64,000 bases of DNA, taken from NCBI RefSeq assembly GCF_028609865.1, contig NZ_CP063194.1, positions 2,170,001-2,234,000 of the forward strand. Reading direction: 5' to 3'. The stretch comes from Corynebacterium jeddahense (lineage in GTDB: Bacteria > Actinomycetota > Actinomycetes > Mycobacteriales > Mycobacteriaceae). How positions within the stretch are numbered: the stretch's first letter is position 1; each line of letters begins with the position of its first letter. The notes beneath the pieces are model-generated. The model ran no database searches. It was not told the DNA's origin and saw nothing but the letters and a program-made list of their open reading frames with translations. Shown in pieces: positions 24,814-34,213 of the stretch. The translations under genes and the position numbers were made by a program.

Positions 24814-27783
24814 GTGCTCATTCTGCTCATTGCGCTCACCGCAGCCACGCTCGCCGCCCCGGTGCTGCTGCGGATCATCGGGCGCCCGGCCTTCGCGCTC
24901 ACGGCCCTCGTCCCCCTGGCGGGGTTCGTCTGGGTCGCGCGCCTGTTCCACACCGGGGTGTTCCGCCACGGCGGCGAGGTGAAGGCGTCGTTCGGGTGGA
25001 TGCCCTCGGTCAACCTCAACCTCGAGTTCCGCCTCGACGCCCTCTCGGGCCTGTTCAGCCTCATCATCCTCGGCGTCGGCGCGCTCGTGCTGTTCTACTG
25101 CTGGGGCTACTTCGACTCAAACCCGCGCCGCCTAGCCAAGTTCGGGTTCGAGCTGACGTTCTTCGCCACCACGATGTACGGCCTTGTCATCGCCGACAAC
25201 TTCCTGCTCATGTACGTGTTCTGGGAGCTCACCTCGGTGCTGTCGTACATGCTGGTGTCGTACTACGGGGAGCGGGCTTCGTCTCGACGCGCCGCCATGC
25301 AGGCGCTCATGGTGACCACCATGGGCGGGCTCGCCATGCTCGTGGGCATCAACCTGCTTGGGTTCAAGGCTGGGATCTGGAAGCTCTCCGAGGTCTCCCA
25401 GATCACCGACATTGAGAACACCCCGGCAATCTCCGCGGCGATCGTGCTCATCATGCTCGGCGCCCTGACCAAGTCCGCGCAGGCGCCATGGCACTTCTGG
25501 CTGCCCGGCGCGATGGCGGCGCCGACCCCGGTCTCGGCCTACCTCCACTCGGCGGCGATGGTGAAGGCGGGCATCTACCTCGTCGCCAGGCTCGCGCCCG
25601 ACCTCTCCGCGGTGACCACGTGGCACCTCGTCGTGCTCTCCACCGGCGGGTTCACCATGCTGCTCGGCGGGTGGATGGCGCTCAAGCAGCGCGACCTCAA
25701 GCTCATCCTCGCCTACGGCACGGTGAGCCAGCTCGGCTTCATCATCACCGTCATCGGCGTCGGCTCTCGCGCGGCGACGATGGCGGGCTTGGCCATCACG
25801 TTCGCGCACTCTCTGTTCAAGGCGACGCTGTTCATGATCGTCGGCGCGATCGACCACACCACCGGCACCCGCGACGCGCACGAGCTGTCGGGGCTGGGCC
25901 GGAAGCAGCCGTGGCTTACGACGCTCGCGGTGGTCTCGGCGGCGTCGATGGCCGGCATCCCGCCCCTGTTCGGCTTCGTGGCCAAGGAGACGGCGCTCGA
26001 GGCGATCCTGCACGAGGAGCTGCTCACCGGCATGCCCGGCAACATCACGCTCGTCGTGCTCGTCGCGGGCTCCATCCTCACGATGGCGTACTCGCTGTAC
26101 TTCCTCTACGGGGCGTTCGCCAACAAGGGTGGCGAGTCGAAGGCCGTGCGGGAGATGCACCACGTCGGGCCCACGCTGTGGTGCTCCCCCGCCGTGCTCA
26201 CCGCGGGCACCGTCGCGTTCGGCCTCGTACCGGGCGTGCTCTCCCAGCCCATCAACGAGTACCTCGACGTGCGCTTCCCGGACGTCGAGGGCGCCCCGCT
26301 CGAACTGTGGCACGGCTTCACTGTCCCGCTCGCCCTCTCCGCGGTGATCATCGGCGCGGGCGCGATCATGTTCTGGCAGCGCGACGTCGTGGCCAAGGCG
26401 CAGTTCGAGCGCCCGGCCCTCGGCGACGCGAACGCGGTGTGGGACACCATCCTGGGCACCCTGCACCGCTGGTCGCTCAAGCTCACGGCGTCGACGCAGC
26501 GCGGCTCGCTCGTGATCAACCTCGCCGTTATCTTCGCTGTGCTCGCCGTCGTGCCCCTTGCGGCGCTCATCCTTGGCGACTCCAACAACATCCGCATGGT
26601 GGTCTGGGACAACGTCTGGCAGGGCCTGACCGTCACCCTCATGGCCGGCATCGCCTACTTCGCCACCCTGCAGCGCAACCGCCTCTCCGCCGTGATCATG
26701 GTGGGGCTGACCGGCTACTGCATGGCGTTCATCTTCGTCCTCCACGGCGCGCCCGACCTCGCGCTCACGCAGGCCCTCGTGGAAACGATCGTCATGGTCG
26801 TGTTCATGCTCGTGCTGCGCAAGATGCCCACGGAGACCGAGCACCGCGGCGAGGACAACCGCCTGCGCGCCTGGCTCTCCATCGGCACGGGCGTGTCGGT
26901 GGTCACCGTCGCCATGACGGCGATGTCGGCGCGCGTCGCCGAGCCGATCTCGACGAAGATGCCCGAGCTCGCGTACGAGATCGGCCACGGCCGCAACACC
27001 GTCAACGTGCTGCTCGTGGACCTGCGCGCGGGCGACACGTTCGGCGAGACGCTCGTGCTCGTCATCGCCGCCACCGGCGTGGCCAGCCTCATCTACGGCA
27101 CCGGCAGGTTCGAGCGCGACTCGCGCCGCCCCACCCTGTCCACCACGAAGGCGCGCTGGCTCGCCTCCGGCGTGGATACGGAGACGGTGCAGAACCGCTC
27201 CATCCTCGTCGAGGTGGTCACCCGCCTGCTCTTCCCGTCGATGATGCTGCTCTCCGCCTACTTCTTCTTCTCCGGCCACAACGCCCCCGGCGGCGGCTTC
27301 GCGGGCGGTCTCGTCGCCGCGCTCGCGTTCACGCTGCGCTACCTCGCGGGCGGGCGCATGGAGGCCGAGGAGACGCTGCCGGTGCACCCGGGGCGGGTCC
27401 TCGGTGTGGGCATCCTGCTCACCTGCACCGCCGCGGTGGTGCCCATGTTCCTCGGCTACCCGCCGCTGACCTCCGGGTACCTCGACGTCGAACTCCCGCT
27501 CATCGGCGAGGTCTCGGCGCCGTCCGCGCTCGTCTTCGACGCGGGCGTGTACATCATCGTCGTCGGCCTCATCATGCACGTCATCGGCTCGATGGGCGCC
27601 TACCTCGACCGCGAGGAGGACACCCGCAAGCAGCGCGCCCGCGACCGCGCGCGCGAGCTCCAGGCCAAGAACGAGCGGCGCCGCAGGTCGCAGGAGCAGG
27701 GGCGCAGACAGCGTTACGACGAACGTTCCGCCGTCGCCGCCTCCGGTTCGTCGATACGCAACTCGCGCGAAAGGGGCGAATAA
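24814..27783 (+). CDS. mrpA: Na+/H+ antiporter subunit MrpA fused to MrpB
   Basis: 989 residues from GTG 24814, with GAGGAGGG upstream. Largest subunit of the multisubunit Mrp cation/proton antiporter, homologous to NuoL/ND5. Proton-channel core with SAQAPWHFWLPGAMAAPTPVSAYLHSAAMVKAG (near residue 225), conserved charged helices, then a C-terminal part (about 800-950) matching the separate MrpB protein of other bacteria: RLLFPSMMLLSAYFFFSGH, PGGGFAGGL. The last 50 residues are a charged, Arg-rich tail with a CGTCGATACGC site. The fusion explains the absence of an mrpB gene. The next gene starts directly after the TAA. Confidence 0.95.
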   Translation: MLILLIALTAATLAAPVLLRIIGRPAFALTALVPLAGFVWVARLFHTGVFRHGGEVKASFGWMPSVNLNLEFRLDALSGLFSLIILGVGALVLFYCWGYFDSNPRRLAKFGFELTFFATTMYGLVIADNFLLMYVFWELTSVLSYMLVSYYGERASSRRAAMQALMVTTMGGLAMLVGINLLGFKAGIWKLSEVSQITDIENTPAISAAIVLIMLGALTKSAQAPWHFWLPGAMAAPTPVSAYLHSAAMVKAGIYLVARLAPDLSAVTTWHLVVLSTGGFTMLLGGWMALKQRDLKLILAYGTVSQLGFIITVIGVGSRAATMAGLAITFAHSLFKATLFMIVGAIDHTTGTRDAHELSGLGRKQPWLTTLAVVSAASMAGIPPLFGFVAKETALEAILHEELLTGMPGNITLVVLVAGSILTMAYSLYFLYGAFANKGGESKAVREMHHVGPTLWCSPAVLTAGTVAFGLVPGVLSQPINEYLDVRFPDVEGAPLELWHGFTVPLALSAVIIGAGAIMFWQRDVVAKAQFERPALGDANAVWDTILGTLHRWSLKLTASTQRGSLVINLAVIFAVLAVVPLAALILGDSNNIRMVVWDNVWQGLTVTLMAGIAYFATLQRNRLSAVIMVGLTGYCMAFIFVLHGAPDLALTQALVETIVMVVFMLVLRKMPTETEHRGEDNRLRAWLSIGTGVSVVTVAMTAMSARVAEPISTKMPELAYEIGHGRNTVNVLLVDLRAGDTFGETLVLVIAATGVASLIYGTGRFERDSRRPTLSTTKARWLASGVDTETVQNRSILVEVVTRLLFPSMMLLSAYFFFSGHNAPGGGFAGGLVAALAFTLRYLAGGRMEAEETLPVHPGRVLGVGILLTCTAAVVPMFLGYPPLTSGYLDVELPLIGEVSAPSALVFDAGVYIIVVGLIMHVIGSMGAYLDREEDTRKQRARDRARELQAKNERRRRSQEQGRRQRYDERSAVAASGSSIRNSRERGE

Positions 27784-28275
27784 ATGGAAGCCAACTTGTT
27801 CCTACTCATCGGCGCGGGCGTGCTCATCGCGTGCGGGGTGTACCTCATGCTCGACCGGGCGATGACGCGCATGATCCTCGGCGTGACCCTCATCGGCAAC
27901 GGCGCGAACCTCCTGCTGCTGCAGTCGGGCGGCCCGGCCGGCTCGCCGCCGATCCTCGGGCGCGAGTCGGAGGCCGCCGACCAGGCCGCGGACCCGCTCG
28001 CGCAGGCGATGATCCTCACCGCCATCGTGATCTCGATGGCCATGGTGGGCTTCCTCGTCGCCCTCGCGTACCGGCAGTACCGCTACCGCACCGACGACGT
28101 CGTGGAGCGCGACGAGGAGGATCGCGCCGTCGCCGCGCGGCCCGCCACCCCGGAGGCCGCGCCCGAGCGCGACAAGTCGGACGACCCGGTGCCCGGCAAG
28201 GCGAGCTCGACCGGCGACCAGTTCGGCCCGCCCGCGTTCGAGGAGCCCGTGAAGGAGGCCGACGATGCGAACTAG
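27784..28275 (+). CDS. mrpC: Na+/H+ antiporter subunit MrpC
   Basis: 163 residues, NuoK-like: three membrane helices (LFLLIGAGVLIACGVYLML; MILGVTLIGNGANLLLL; AMILTAIVISMAMVGFLVALAY). The C-terminal 50 residues are hydrophilic and acidic, an extension beyond the usual ~115-residue core. It abuts mrpA and overlaps mrpD by 11 bp. Confidence 0.93.
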   Translation: MEANLFLLIGAGVLIACGVYLMLDRAMTRMILGVTLIGNGANLLLLQSGGPAGSPPILGRESEAADQAADPLAQAMILTAIVISMAMVGFLVALAYRQYRYRTDDVVERDEEDRAVAARPATPEAAPERDKSDDPVPGKASSTGDQFGPPAFEEPVKEADDAN

Positions 28276-30052
28276 CGCCATGAGCTTCGCCGAGTGGGCC
28301 CTGCCCGCCATGCCCTACCTCACCGTCCTGCCGCTCATCCTGCCCGCCGCCGCGGCCGGGCTCATCTTCCTCCTTCGCGGGGTGAACCTGCAGCGCGCCG
28401 TCGCCCTGACCACGCTCGCGGCGCTCACCGTGATCTCCGCGGCCATGATCGTCGTGGCGGACACGCACGGCATCCAGACCGTGCAGATGGGCGGGTGGGA
28501 CGCGCCGGTGGGCATCACGCTCGTGGCGGACCGGCTCAGCTCGATCATGCTGTTCGTCTCCTCGATCGTCCTGTTCGCGGTGATGTGGTACGGCATCTCG
28601 CAGGGGCTACGCGACGGCGACGAGGACGACCCGGTCGCCGTCTTCCTGCCCACCTACATGCTGCTCACCATGGGCGTGAACCTGTCGTTCCTCGCCGGTG
28701 ACCTGTTCAACCTCTACGTCGGGTTCGAGGTGTTCCTCGTCGCCTCCTACGTCCTGCTCACCCTCGGCGCGTCGCCCCAGCGCGTGCGCTCCGGCATCGG
28801 CTACGTCATGGTCTCCATGGCGTCGTCGATGGTGTTCCTCTTCGCCCTCGCGCTCGTGTACGCGTCGGTGGGCACGATGAACATGGCGCAGGCCGGCATC
28901 CGCATGGAGGAGCTGCCCACCGGTACCCGCGCCGCGATCTTCGCCACCTTCCTCGTCGCCTTCGGCATCAAGGCGGCGGTGTTCCCGCTCGACGCGTGGC
29001 TGCCGGACTCCTACCCCACCGCCGCCTCCATCGTCACCGCCGTCTTCGCCGGGCTGCTGACCAAGGTGGGCGTCTACGCCATCATCCGCGTGCGCTCCAC
29101 GGTGTTCACGGACGGCTCGCTCGACTCGATGCTCATGTGGGTGGCGCTATTTACCATGGTCGTCGGCGTGATGGGCGCCATCGCGCAGAACGACATCAAG
29201 CGCCTGATGTCCTTCACCCTGGTCAGCCACATCGGCTACATGATCTTCGGCGTCGCCCTCGGCTCGGTGGCGGGCCTGTCCGGCGCGATTTTCTACGCCG
29301 TGCACCACATCCTCGTGCAGACCTCGCTCTTCCTCGTCGTGGGCCTCGTGGAGCGCCAGGCCGGCTCCGCGCAGCTGCGCCGCCTCGGCTCGCTGCTCTA
29401 CACCGCGCCGGTGATCGGCCTGCTCTACCTCGTGCCCGCGCTCAACCTCGGTGGAATCCCGCCGCTGTCGGGCTTTTTGGGCAAGGTCATGCTCATCCAG
29501 GCCGGCGCCGAGGACGGCTCGTGGCTGGCGTGGGTGCTCATCGGCGGCGCCGTGGTCACCTCGCTGCTCACCCTCTACGCGATGATGAACGTCTGGTCCA
29601 ACGCCTTCCTCCGCGACCGCGCCGACGCGCCGGAGGGCAACGTCGTCCAGGCGCGGCCCGCGAACCTCGCCGCCCGTGACGAGACCGTCGCCGTCGAGGA
29701 GCGCACCGACGTCGGCCGCATCCCCGCCGGCATGTTCCTCGCCACGGCGTTCCTCGTCGCCGCGTCCACCTCCATCACCTTCCTCGCCGGCCCGATCTCC
29801 AACGTCACGGACCGCGCCGCACAGTCCGCCCAGGATCTTTCCATCTACAGGGCGGCAGTGCTTGGCGACGACCAACGGGAGCCCACCCGAAACCTCGACG
29901 CCTTCACCCGCCCGGACGACGCCGGCGGCGGCCGCGACGCCCTCGAGCACCGCGACAACAACCACCGCCCCACCGGCCCCGCCACCACCGGCGTGACCAC
30001 CGAGCGCGTCCCCGCCCCCGCGGACGCCGAATCGAACGAGGTGGACAAGTAA
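28265..30052 (+). CDS. mrpD: Na+/H+ antiporter subunit MrpD
   Basis: 595 residues, homologous to NuoM/NuoN. GAAGGAGG 6 bp upstream supports ATG 28265 over ATG 28280. Antiporter-type helices include FGIKAAVFPLDAWLPDSYPTA (conserved Lys and Asp) and LVSHIGYMIFG. About 100 extra hydrophilic residues at the C-terminus lie beyond the membrane core. Overlaps mrpC and, by one base (TAATG), mrpE. Confidence 0.95.
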   Translation: MRTSAMSFAEWALPAMPYLTVLPLILPAAAAGLIFLLRGVNLQRAVALTTLAALTVISAAMIVVADTHGIQTVQMGGWDAPVGITLVADRLSSIMLFVSSIVLFAVMWYGISQGLRDGDEDDPVAVFLPTYMLLTMGVNLSFLAGDLFNLYVGFEVFLVASYVLLTLGASPQRVRSGIGYVMVSMASSMVFLFALALVYASVGTMNMAQAGIRMEELPTGTRAAIFATFLVAFGIKAAVFPLDAWLPDSYPTAASIVTAVFAGLLTKVGVYAIIRVRSTVFTDGSLDSMLMWVALFTMVVGVMGAIAQNDIKRLMSFTLVSHIGYMIFGVALGSVAGLSGAIFYAVHHILVQTSLFLVVGLVERQAGSAQLRRLGSLLYTAPVIGLLYLVPALNLGGIPPLSGFLGKVMLIQAGAEDGSWLAWVLIGGAVVTSLLTLYAMMNVWSNAFLRDRADAPEGNVVQARPANLAARDETVAVEERTDVGRIPAGMFLATAFLVAASTSITFLAGPISNVTDRAAQSAQDLSIYRAAVLGDDQREPTRNLDAFTRPDDAGGGRDALEHRDNNHRPTGPATTGVTTERVPAPADAESNEVDK

Positions 30053-30564
30053 TGTTCTCCGGATTCTCCCACCGTTTCCGCCCGCTCACCGTCGCCTGGC
30101 TGGCGTTCATGTGGGTCCTCCTCATGGGCGAGCTCACCTGGGGCAACGCGCTCGCCGGCGTGCTACTCGGCCTCGTCATCGTGCTCGGGCTGCCCCTGCC
30201 ACGCGTGCCGCGCAGCGGCAACCGCGTCAACTGGTGGAAGCTCCTCGGCTTCCTCGGCGAGTGGACCTGGGACCTCCTTGCCGCGTCGGCAAAGGTGGCG
30301 TGGCTGTCGCTGCGCCGGGCCGACCCGCCGAAGAACGCCATCCTCCGGGTGCCCATGCGCCTAGACAACGAGCTCGTGCTCTATCTCGCCACCTGCGCCT
30401 ACAACCTGCAGCCGGGCGGCGCCGTCACGGATCTGGACCTGGCCAACCGCGAATGGACCATCCACGTCCTCGACGCCGACACCGACGCCGACATCGAACG
30501 CGAAATCGCCAACGTGCAGAAACTGGAGCGACAAATGATCGACATCTTCGAGGGAGGGCGCTGA
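30052..30564 (+). CDS. mrpE: Na+/H+ antiporter subunit MrpE
   Basis: 170 residues. Two N-terminal membrane helices (LTVAWLAFMWVLLMGELTW; GVLLGLVIVLGLPL) and the family motif ELVLYLATCAYNLQPGGAVTDLD. The C-terminal cytoplasmic segment ends in a helix (NVQKLERQMIDIFEGG). Part of the mrp operon with a 1-bp gap to mrpF. Confidence 0.93.
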   Translation: MFSGFSHRFRPLTVAWLAFMWVLLMGELTWGNALAGVLLGLVIVLGLPLPRVPRSGNRVNWWKLLGFLGEWTWDLLAASAKVAWLSLRRADPPKNAILRVPMRLDNELVLYLATCAYNLQPGGAVTDLDLANREWTIHVLDADTDADIEREIANVQKLERQMIDIFEGGR

Positions 30565-30565
30565 C

Positions 30566-30844
30566 ATGAACGCCACCGTCTACACCGTCTTCCTCACCAT
30601 CGCCGCGGTGATGCTCGCCGCCGGGTTCTTCATCTTCGCCTGGCGCGTCGTCGTCGGGCCCGACTCGATGGACCGCGTCCTGGCCAACGACGGCATCACC
30701 GCCTCGCTGCAGTGCGCCCTCGCGCTCTACATCTGCTGGAGCCTGGACACCACGGTGGTCAACGTCATGATCGTCATCGCGCTCCTCGGCTTCATCGCTA
30801 CCCTGTCCGTCGCCCGCTTCCGCAAGAGGGACGGTTCCCTGTGA
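30566..30844 (+). CDS. mrpF: Na+/H+ antiporter subunit MrpF
   Basis: 92 residues with three membrane helices and the conserved RVVVGPDSMDRVLANDGI loop, whose acidic residue matters for antiport in this family. Its stop overlaps the GTG of mrpG (GTGA). Confidence 0.93.
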   Translation: MNATVYTVFLTIAAVMLAAGFFIFAWRVVVGPDSMDRVLANDGITASLQCALALYICWSLDTTVVNVMIVIALLGFIATLSVARFRKRDGSL

Positions 30845-31221
30845 TCGCCGACATCCTCTCCCTACTGTTCATCCTCCCCGGCGCCTTCATGGTTTTCTCG
30901 GCCGCCGTGGGCACCGCCCGCTTCAACTCCACGCTCAACCGCATCCACGCCATCACGAAGCCCCAGACCACCGGCCTGGTGCTCATGATCACCGGCACCA
31001 TCATCCGCGTCACCACATCCGACGGGTTCGGCGTGCACGAAAAAGGCGACATGGGCATGATGCTGCTGCTTGTCGTCTTCGCCCTCATGACCAGCCCGGT
31101 CACCGCCCAGCGCCTCGGCCGCATTGCCCGGCGCGAGGGCCTCTACGGCGGGGAGGAGCAGCTCACCCGCAACGACCGCCCGGCCAGCTACCACCCGCGC
31201 CGCATGAACCCTAAGGGGTGA
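30841..31221 (+). CDS. mrpG: Na+/H+ antiporter subunit MrpG
   Basis: 126 residues from GTG 30841. Three membrane helices, motif FMVFSAAVGTARFNSTLNRIHAITKPQTTG and MTSPVTAQRLGRIA, typical of MrpG/PhaG. A short basic tail follows. Last gene of mrpACDEFG; the next operon has its own promoter 6 bp later. Confidence 0.93.
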   Translation: MIADILSLLFILPGAFMVFSAAVGTARFNSTLNRIHAITKPQTTGLVLMITGTIIRVTTSDGFGVHEKGDMGMMLLLVVFALMTSPVTAQRLGRIARREGLYGGEEQLTRNDRPASYHPRRMNPKG

Positions 31222-31226
31222 GGTCG

Positions 31227-31249
31227 TATACTGTCTTGTCGACGACAAG
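31227..31249 (+). promoter_or_regulatory. promoter and operator of the toxin–antitoxin–chaperone operon
   Basis: TATACT (-10, 31227-31232) is followed by CTTGTC-GAC-GACAAG (31235-31249), a perfect palindrome that covers the predicted transcription start. Fits autoregulation by the XRE antitoxin. Confidence 0.6.
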
Positions 31250-31258
31250 GGGGAAGGC

Positions 31259-31813
31259 ATGCCCGAATGTGATGGCAGTTTCGATCGGCTGCCACACTGC
31301 TACCATCCGCCCCGGCCTGCGGATGACGGCGCGCAGCGTTGGATATTCACCGGCGAAGCTGAAGCGTTCCTCGAGCGGGTCGGCAAGCAATCGAACAGGA
31401 GTCGGTTAAAATTGCTCGGTCTGGCCCGGCGTGCAGAGAGCCACGGCTTGCGCCTCGAAGACAACGACGCCTATAGCACGGAAGGATTCAAGGAACCCGT
31501 CGGCGACCACGTTCCTGACCGCGACGTTCCCCCGGATGGCCGACCATGGTTGGGCGAACTAGTTGTCACTGTGTCAAGCTCAGAGGGTTACCGCCTCTAC
31601 TTCGGCGACGTTGCTAATTGCGCCGGTGAGCCTCACTATCGGATGATTGCTGGGGGAGGCAGCATCAAAACCGCTCGGAGCACATCTCGCCAACAGACCG
31701 ACGCAATCGGGAGAACGATGGTGTCCGTGGCGGGCTATTGCCGGGCAACTAGCGTGCCGTTTAGACTCCGAGACGATTACTCTTACGTGCCATCGCAAAC
31801 GAAGGAGGTTTAA
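31259..31813 (+). CDS. RelE/HigB-like toxin of a TAC module
   Basis: 184 residues from ATG 31259 with AAGGGGGAAGG upstream. The second half carries the RelE/HigB-type strand order: FLERVGKQSNRSRLKLLGLARRAE (helix), FKEPVGD, LGELVVTV, EGYRLYFGD, then a GGGSIKTARSTSRQQTDAI stretch where such toxins have GGxKxTQxxDI. The N-terminus (about 30 residues, His/Pro/Cys-rich) and an insertion before GELVV make it longer than the usual 100-125. The expected role is ribosome-associated mRNA cleavage, neutralised by the next gene product. GC is lower than in the mrp operon. Identification rests on motif order and operon context, not on close similarity. Confidence 0.6.
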   Translation: MPECDGSFDRLPHCYHPPRPADDGAQRWIFTGEAEAFLERVGKQSNRSRLKLLGLARRAESHGLRLEDNDAYSTEGFKEPVGDHVPDRDVPPDGRPWLGELVVTVSSSEGYRLYFGDVANCAGEPHYRMIAGGGSIKTARSTSRQQTDAIGRTMVSVAGYCRATSVPFRLRDDYSYVPSQTKEV

Positions 31814-31815
31814 GT

Positions 31816-32214
31816 ATGTCCAGCTTGGAAGAACTCATCGGGGAAGACGCCCTCGAAGTCAATCAGCAGGTCGAGATCCTCCGCCTCATCGAGCAGTTGC
31901 GAACGCTTCGGATAAGTCGGGGCATGGACGTCGGAGAGCTCGCAGAAGCACTCGGGTGCTCAGCGAAGGATATTGTCCGGTTTGAAAGCGACGCCCACCT
32001 CGGGGTAGTGAACCTCGACTTTGTCGCTGACTACCTTTCCGCCGTCCGCGGGTTTCTTCGCTTTGATGTGTCGAAGGAGGAGGACACCCCGGCGACCGAC
32101 CTCGTCTCAAAGTTCAGTCATGACTTCGTATGCACCAGCGCACCGGAACCGGGTGATGTGTATTCGGCGCGCCGTTACTCCCACACGTTTGAAGTTCGTG
32201 CGGTGACCCGATGA
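31816..32214 (+). CDS. XRE antitoxin with C-terminal extension (HigA-like)
   Basis: 132 residues, ATG 31816, with AAGGAGG upstream and 2 bp after the toxin stop. A helix-turn-helix domain occupies about residues 23-78 (ISRGMDVGELAEALGCSAKDIVRFE). The remaining ~50 residues (from FLRFDVSKEEDTPATDL to the end) form an extension of the type called ChAD (chaperone addiction) in known TAC antitoxins, which makes the antitoxin dependent on a SecB-like chaperone. Toxin-first order and a palindrome at the start of transcription match HigBA systems. Its stop overlaps the next start (ATGA). Confidence 0.75.
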   Translation: MSSLEELIGEDALEVNQQVEILRLIEQLRTLRISRGMDVGELAEALGCSAKDIVRFESDAHLGVVNLDFVADYLSAVRGFLRFDVSKEEDTPATDLVSKFSHDFVCTSAPEPGDVYSARRYSHTFEVRAVTR

Positions 32215-32681
32215 TCGACCTCACCACGAATGCTCGTGTGCTTTCCCACCTCACCAACGCGCGATATTTCTTCCCCCATCAGCAACTCTCCGAACTTTCC
32301 GGGGACGAAACTGAGCCCTCGAACACCCTCGAAGGGACAACCTCACTTTCGGTTCCAGACATCGAGGACATCCGGACGTCCTCGTACCTATACGCCCGGA
32401 TCAGTCTGACCGCCGAAATCGAGCGAACATGGCAATTGGAAGTGACTTGCGAGGCGCAGTGGGCGAAAGATGCAGACGAGTCGTTTTGGGCATCGCTTAC
32501 AGCAGACCAGCTATCGCAGTTCCTCCTCACCTACGCCGTCCCCGCGGTGAGCGCGGTGGCACAACATCGGCAATTCGAGCTGATCAATGGTGGTGTCGGT
32601 GTGAGATTCGCGCATCCGCCGAGCGAAATTGGTCGGCTTCTTGACGACGCGCGGGATAACCTCGCTAGGGGGTCTCGCTAA
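32211..32681 (+). CDS. SecB-like chaperone of a TAC module
   Basis: 156 residues. The core [26 protein letters not shown] and [29 protein letters not shown] parallel the strand–strand–helix layout of SecB (VVLRVTVTAS...FLCEVQQGG and the long helix after LFPYAR). Actinobacteria lack a general SecB system, and their SecB-like proteins are found in toxin–antitoxin–chaperone operons such as Rv1955–Rv1957 of M. tuberculosis. The overlapping start after an extended HigA-like antitoxin supports that role. Its stop shares bases with the convergent ligase stop. The fold assignment is from pattern matching by eye. Confidence 0.6.
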   Translation: MIDLTTNARVLSHLTNARYFFPHQQLSELSGDETEPSNTLEGTTSLSVPDIEDIRTSSYLYARISLTAEIERTWQLEVTCEAQWAKDADESFWASLTADQLSQFLLTYAVPAVSAVAQHRQFELINGGVGVRFAHPPSEIGRLLDDARDNLARGSR

Positions 32682-33808
32682 AGGGTGAGATCCCACATCT
32701 CCGCGCAGGTCGCGTCGACGACGTCCTTCCAGTCCCCGGTGCGCTCGTAGATGGCGCGCTGGCGCTGGTAGCCCGCGCCCCGCTCGATGATTTCCTCGAC
32801 CAGGCGCAGCTCGCCCAGGCAATCGAGGTCGGCGGCGGTGGGCGTCAGCTCGTCGATAAGCAATCTGAGCTCGTTGGTCACCCAATCCTCGTCCGTCTCG
32901 CGGCTGGTGATCACGAGCGCCTCCATGCCGTAGCGGGCGCCGCGCCACTTGTTCTCGGCGACGTGCCACTGCTGGAGGGTGGGCAGTTGCTCGCCGCGCT
33001 CGAGCATCTGGTCGTAGTGGACGATGAGGCAGTGCGTGAGCGCCACGACGGCCGCGAGCTCGCGCAGGTTGCTCGTCGCGTCAGAGATGCGGACCTCGAT
33101 GGTGCCCCACTTCGCGGCCGGGCGGACGTCGAAATGCATGGAGCCCGTGTGGTTGATCACGCCCGACGTCTGCTGGTCGCGCATGAAGCCGACCCACTCG
33201 TCCCAGTTCTGGAACTGGTACGGCATGCCTGCGGTGGGAAGCTGCTGGTAAAGCATGGTGCGGTTGGACGCGTAACCCGTATCGATGCCGTCCCAGCCCG
33301 GACTGCTCGCGGAGATGGCGAGCAGGTGCGGGTACTTCGTCATCACCGCGTTGATGATCGGCCAGACCTTGTCTTCATGACTGATGCCGACGTGGCAGTG
33401 AATGCCCCAGAGCAGCATGTGCTGGCCCCAGTACTGGGTGCGGTTGACGATCTCCTCGTACGTGTGCTTCGGGCTCAGCGGGTTCGTGCGGAAGTCCGAG
33501 AACGGGTGGCCGCCACTCGCCCAGAGCTTGAGGCCCTTCTCGTCCGCGACCTCCTTGATGGCGTCGAGGTTGCGCTGGAGGGCCTGCGTGGCCTGCTTGG
33601 TGTTGACGCAGACGGGCGTGACCAGCTCAATCGTGTTCTGGAGGAACTCGCGCTCGAGGTGGATGTCGGGGTGGCGGGCGTGCACCTCGTCGATGACCTC
33701 GGCGGCGCGGGGCACGAGGTCGCGCGTTACCGGGTCGACGAGGGCGATCTCCCACTCGACGCCGAGAGTGTTGTCCTTCGACCTGGCAAAGTCGCGGAAT
33801 GGATCCAT
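32678..33808 (-). CDS. GCS2-family carboxylate–amine ligase (glutamate–cysteine ligase type 2)
   Basis: 376 residues. Family motifs: [13 protein letters not shown] at the N-terminus, [30 protein letters not shown], and STGY-like [12 protein letters not shown] with IEVRISD, which form the ATP-Mg and substrate site. Proteins of this YbdK group ligate glutamate to cysteine or related amines; the true substrate in corynebacteria is not settled. It is convergent with the TAC operon, with stop codons overlapping by 3-4 bp. A CGTCGATAAGC site lies at 32851. Confidence 0.9.
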   Translation of the reverse strand: MDPFRDFARSKDNTLGVEWEIALVDPVTRDLVPRAAEVIDEVHARHPDIHLEREFLQNTIELVTPVCVNTKQATQALQRNLDAIKEVADEKGLKLWASGGHPFSDFRTNPLSPKHTYEEIVNRTQYWGQHMLLWGIHCHVGISHEDKVWPIINAVMTKYPHLLAISASSPGWDGIDTGYASNRTMLYQQLPTAGMPYQFQNWDEWVGFMRDQQTSGVINHTGSMHFDVRPAAKWGTIEVRISDATSNLRELAAVVALTHCLIVHYDQMLERGEQLPTLQQWHVAENKWRGARYGMEALVITSRETDEDWVTNELRLLIDELTPTAADLDCLGELRLVEEIIERGAGYQRQRAIYERTGDWKDVVDATCAEMWDLTL

Positions 33809-33923
33809 GGTTCCCGAGCCTATCTCGTGCGCGGGCCGGGTTTGGCCCCGGCGGGCGGTTTTTATGCGCGTGGGCCAGCCTCCGACCGCGCCCGGCCGGC
33901 CCCCCTTTACGGCGAAACCGGCT

Positions 33924-34213
33924 GCTCCGGCAAGCTCACCGCACCCTGCGGGCCGCCAACGCCCCCCCCTTACAGCAAAACCGGCTACCGGGATCCGGCT
34001 AAGGGGCGCTTTTAGGCCCGATAGCCGGTTCGAGGTAGCCGGTTTTTGCGTCGAGAAGCGGTGTGCCCCGCCGGGCCTAGCCGGCGAGGACGACCGCCAC
34101 AGCGCTGCGATCCTTCGCAGCCTGCTCCGGCAAGCTCACCGCACCCTGCGGGCCGCCAACGCCCCCCCCTTACAGCGAAACCGGCTACCTGGATCCGGCT
34201 AAGGGGCGCTTTT
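33924..34213. repeat. tandem duplicated units containing a fragment of the LytR_C gene
   Basis: A unit of about 195 bp occurs from 33924 and again from 34122, each starting CTGCTCCGGCAAGCTCACCG. 34060-34156 copies the 3' end of the LytR_C gene (36119-36212), including its stop and downstream sequence. The third, original copy lies beyond the IS element. The 33809-33923 stretch next to it is GC-rich with no gene seen. Confidence 0.8.
33977..34046. repeat. 70-bp palindromic repeat (GGTAGCCGG family), copy a
   Basis: Arms begin AAAACCGGCTACC and end GGTAGCCGGTTTT, with an inner CCGGCT / AGCCGG pair. Other copies: 34176-34213 plus 36074-36106 (split by the IS), 42236-42304, and 43396-43465. The T-run beside the stem would let it work as a bidirectional terminator. 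Confidence 0.85.

Noticed and set aside
25132..27579. 815-codon open frame antisense to mrpA
   Set aside because: Low-complexity His/Arg/Asp-rich translation caused by GC-rich third positions of mrpA; no recognisable domain.
24814..31221. Loss of mrpB from the mrp operon
   Set aside because: The MrpB domain is present as the C-terminal part of MrpA, so nothing is missing.
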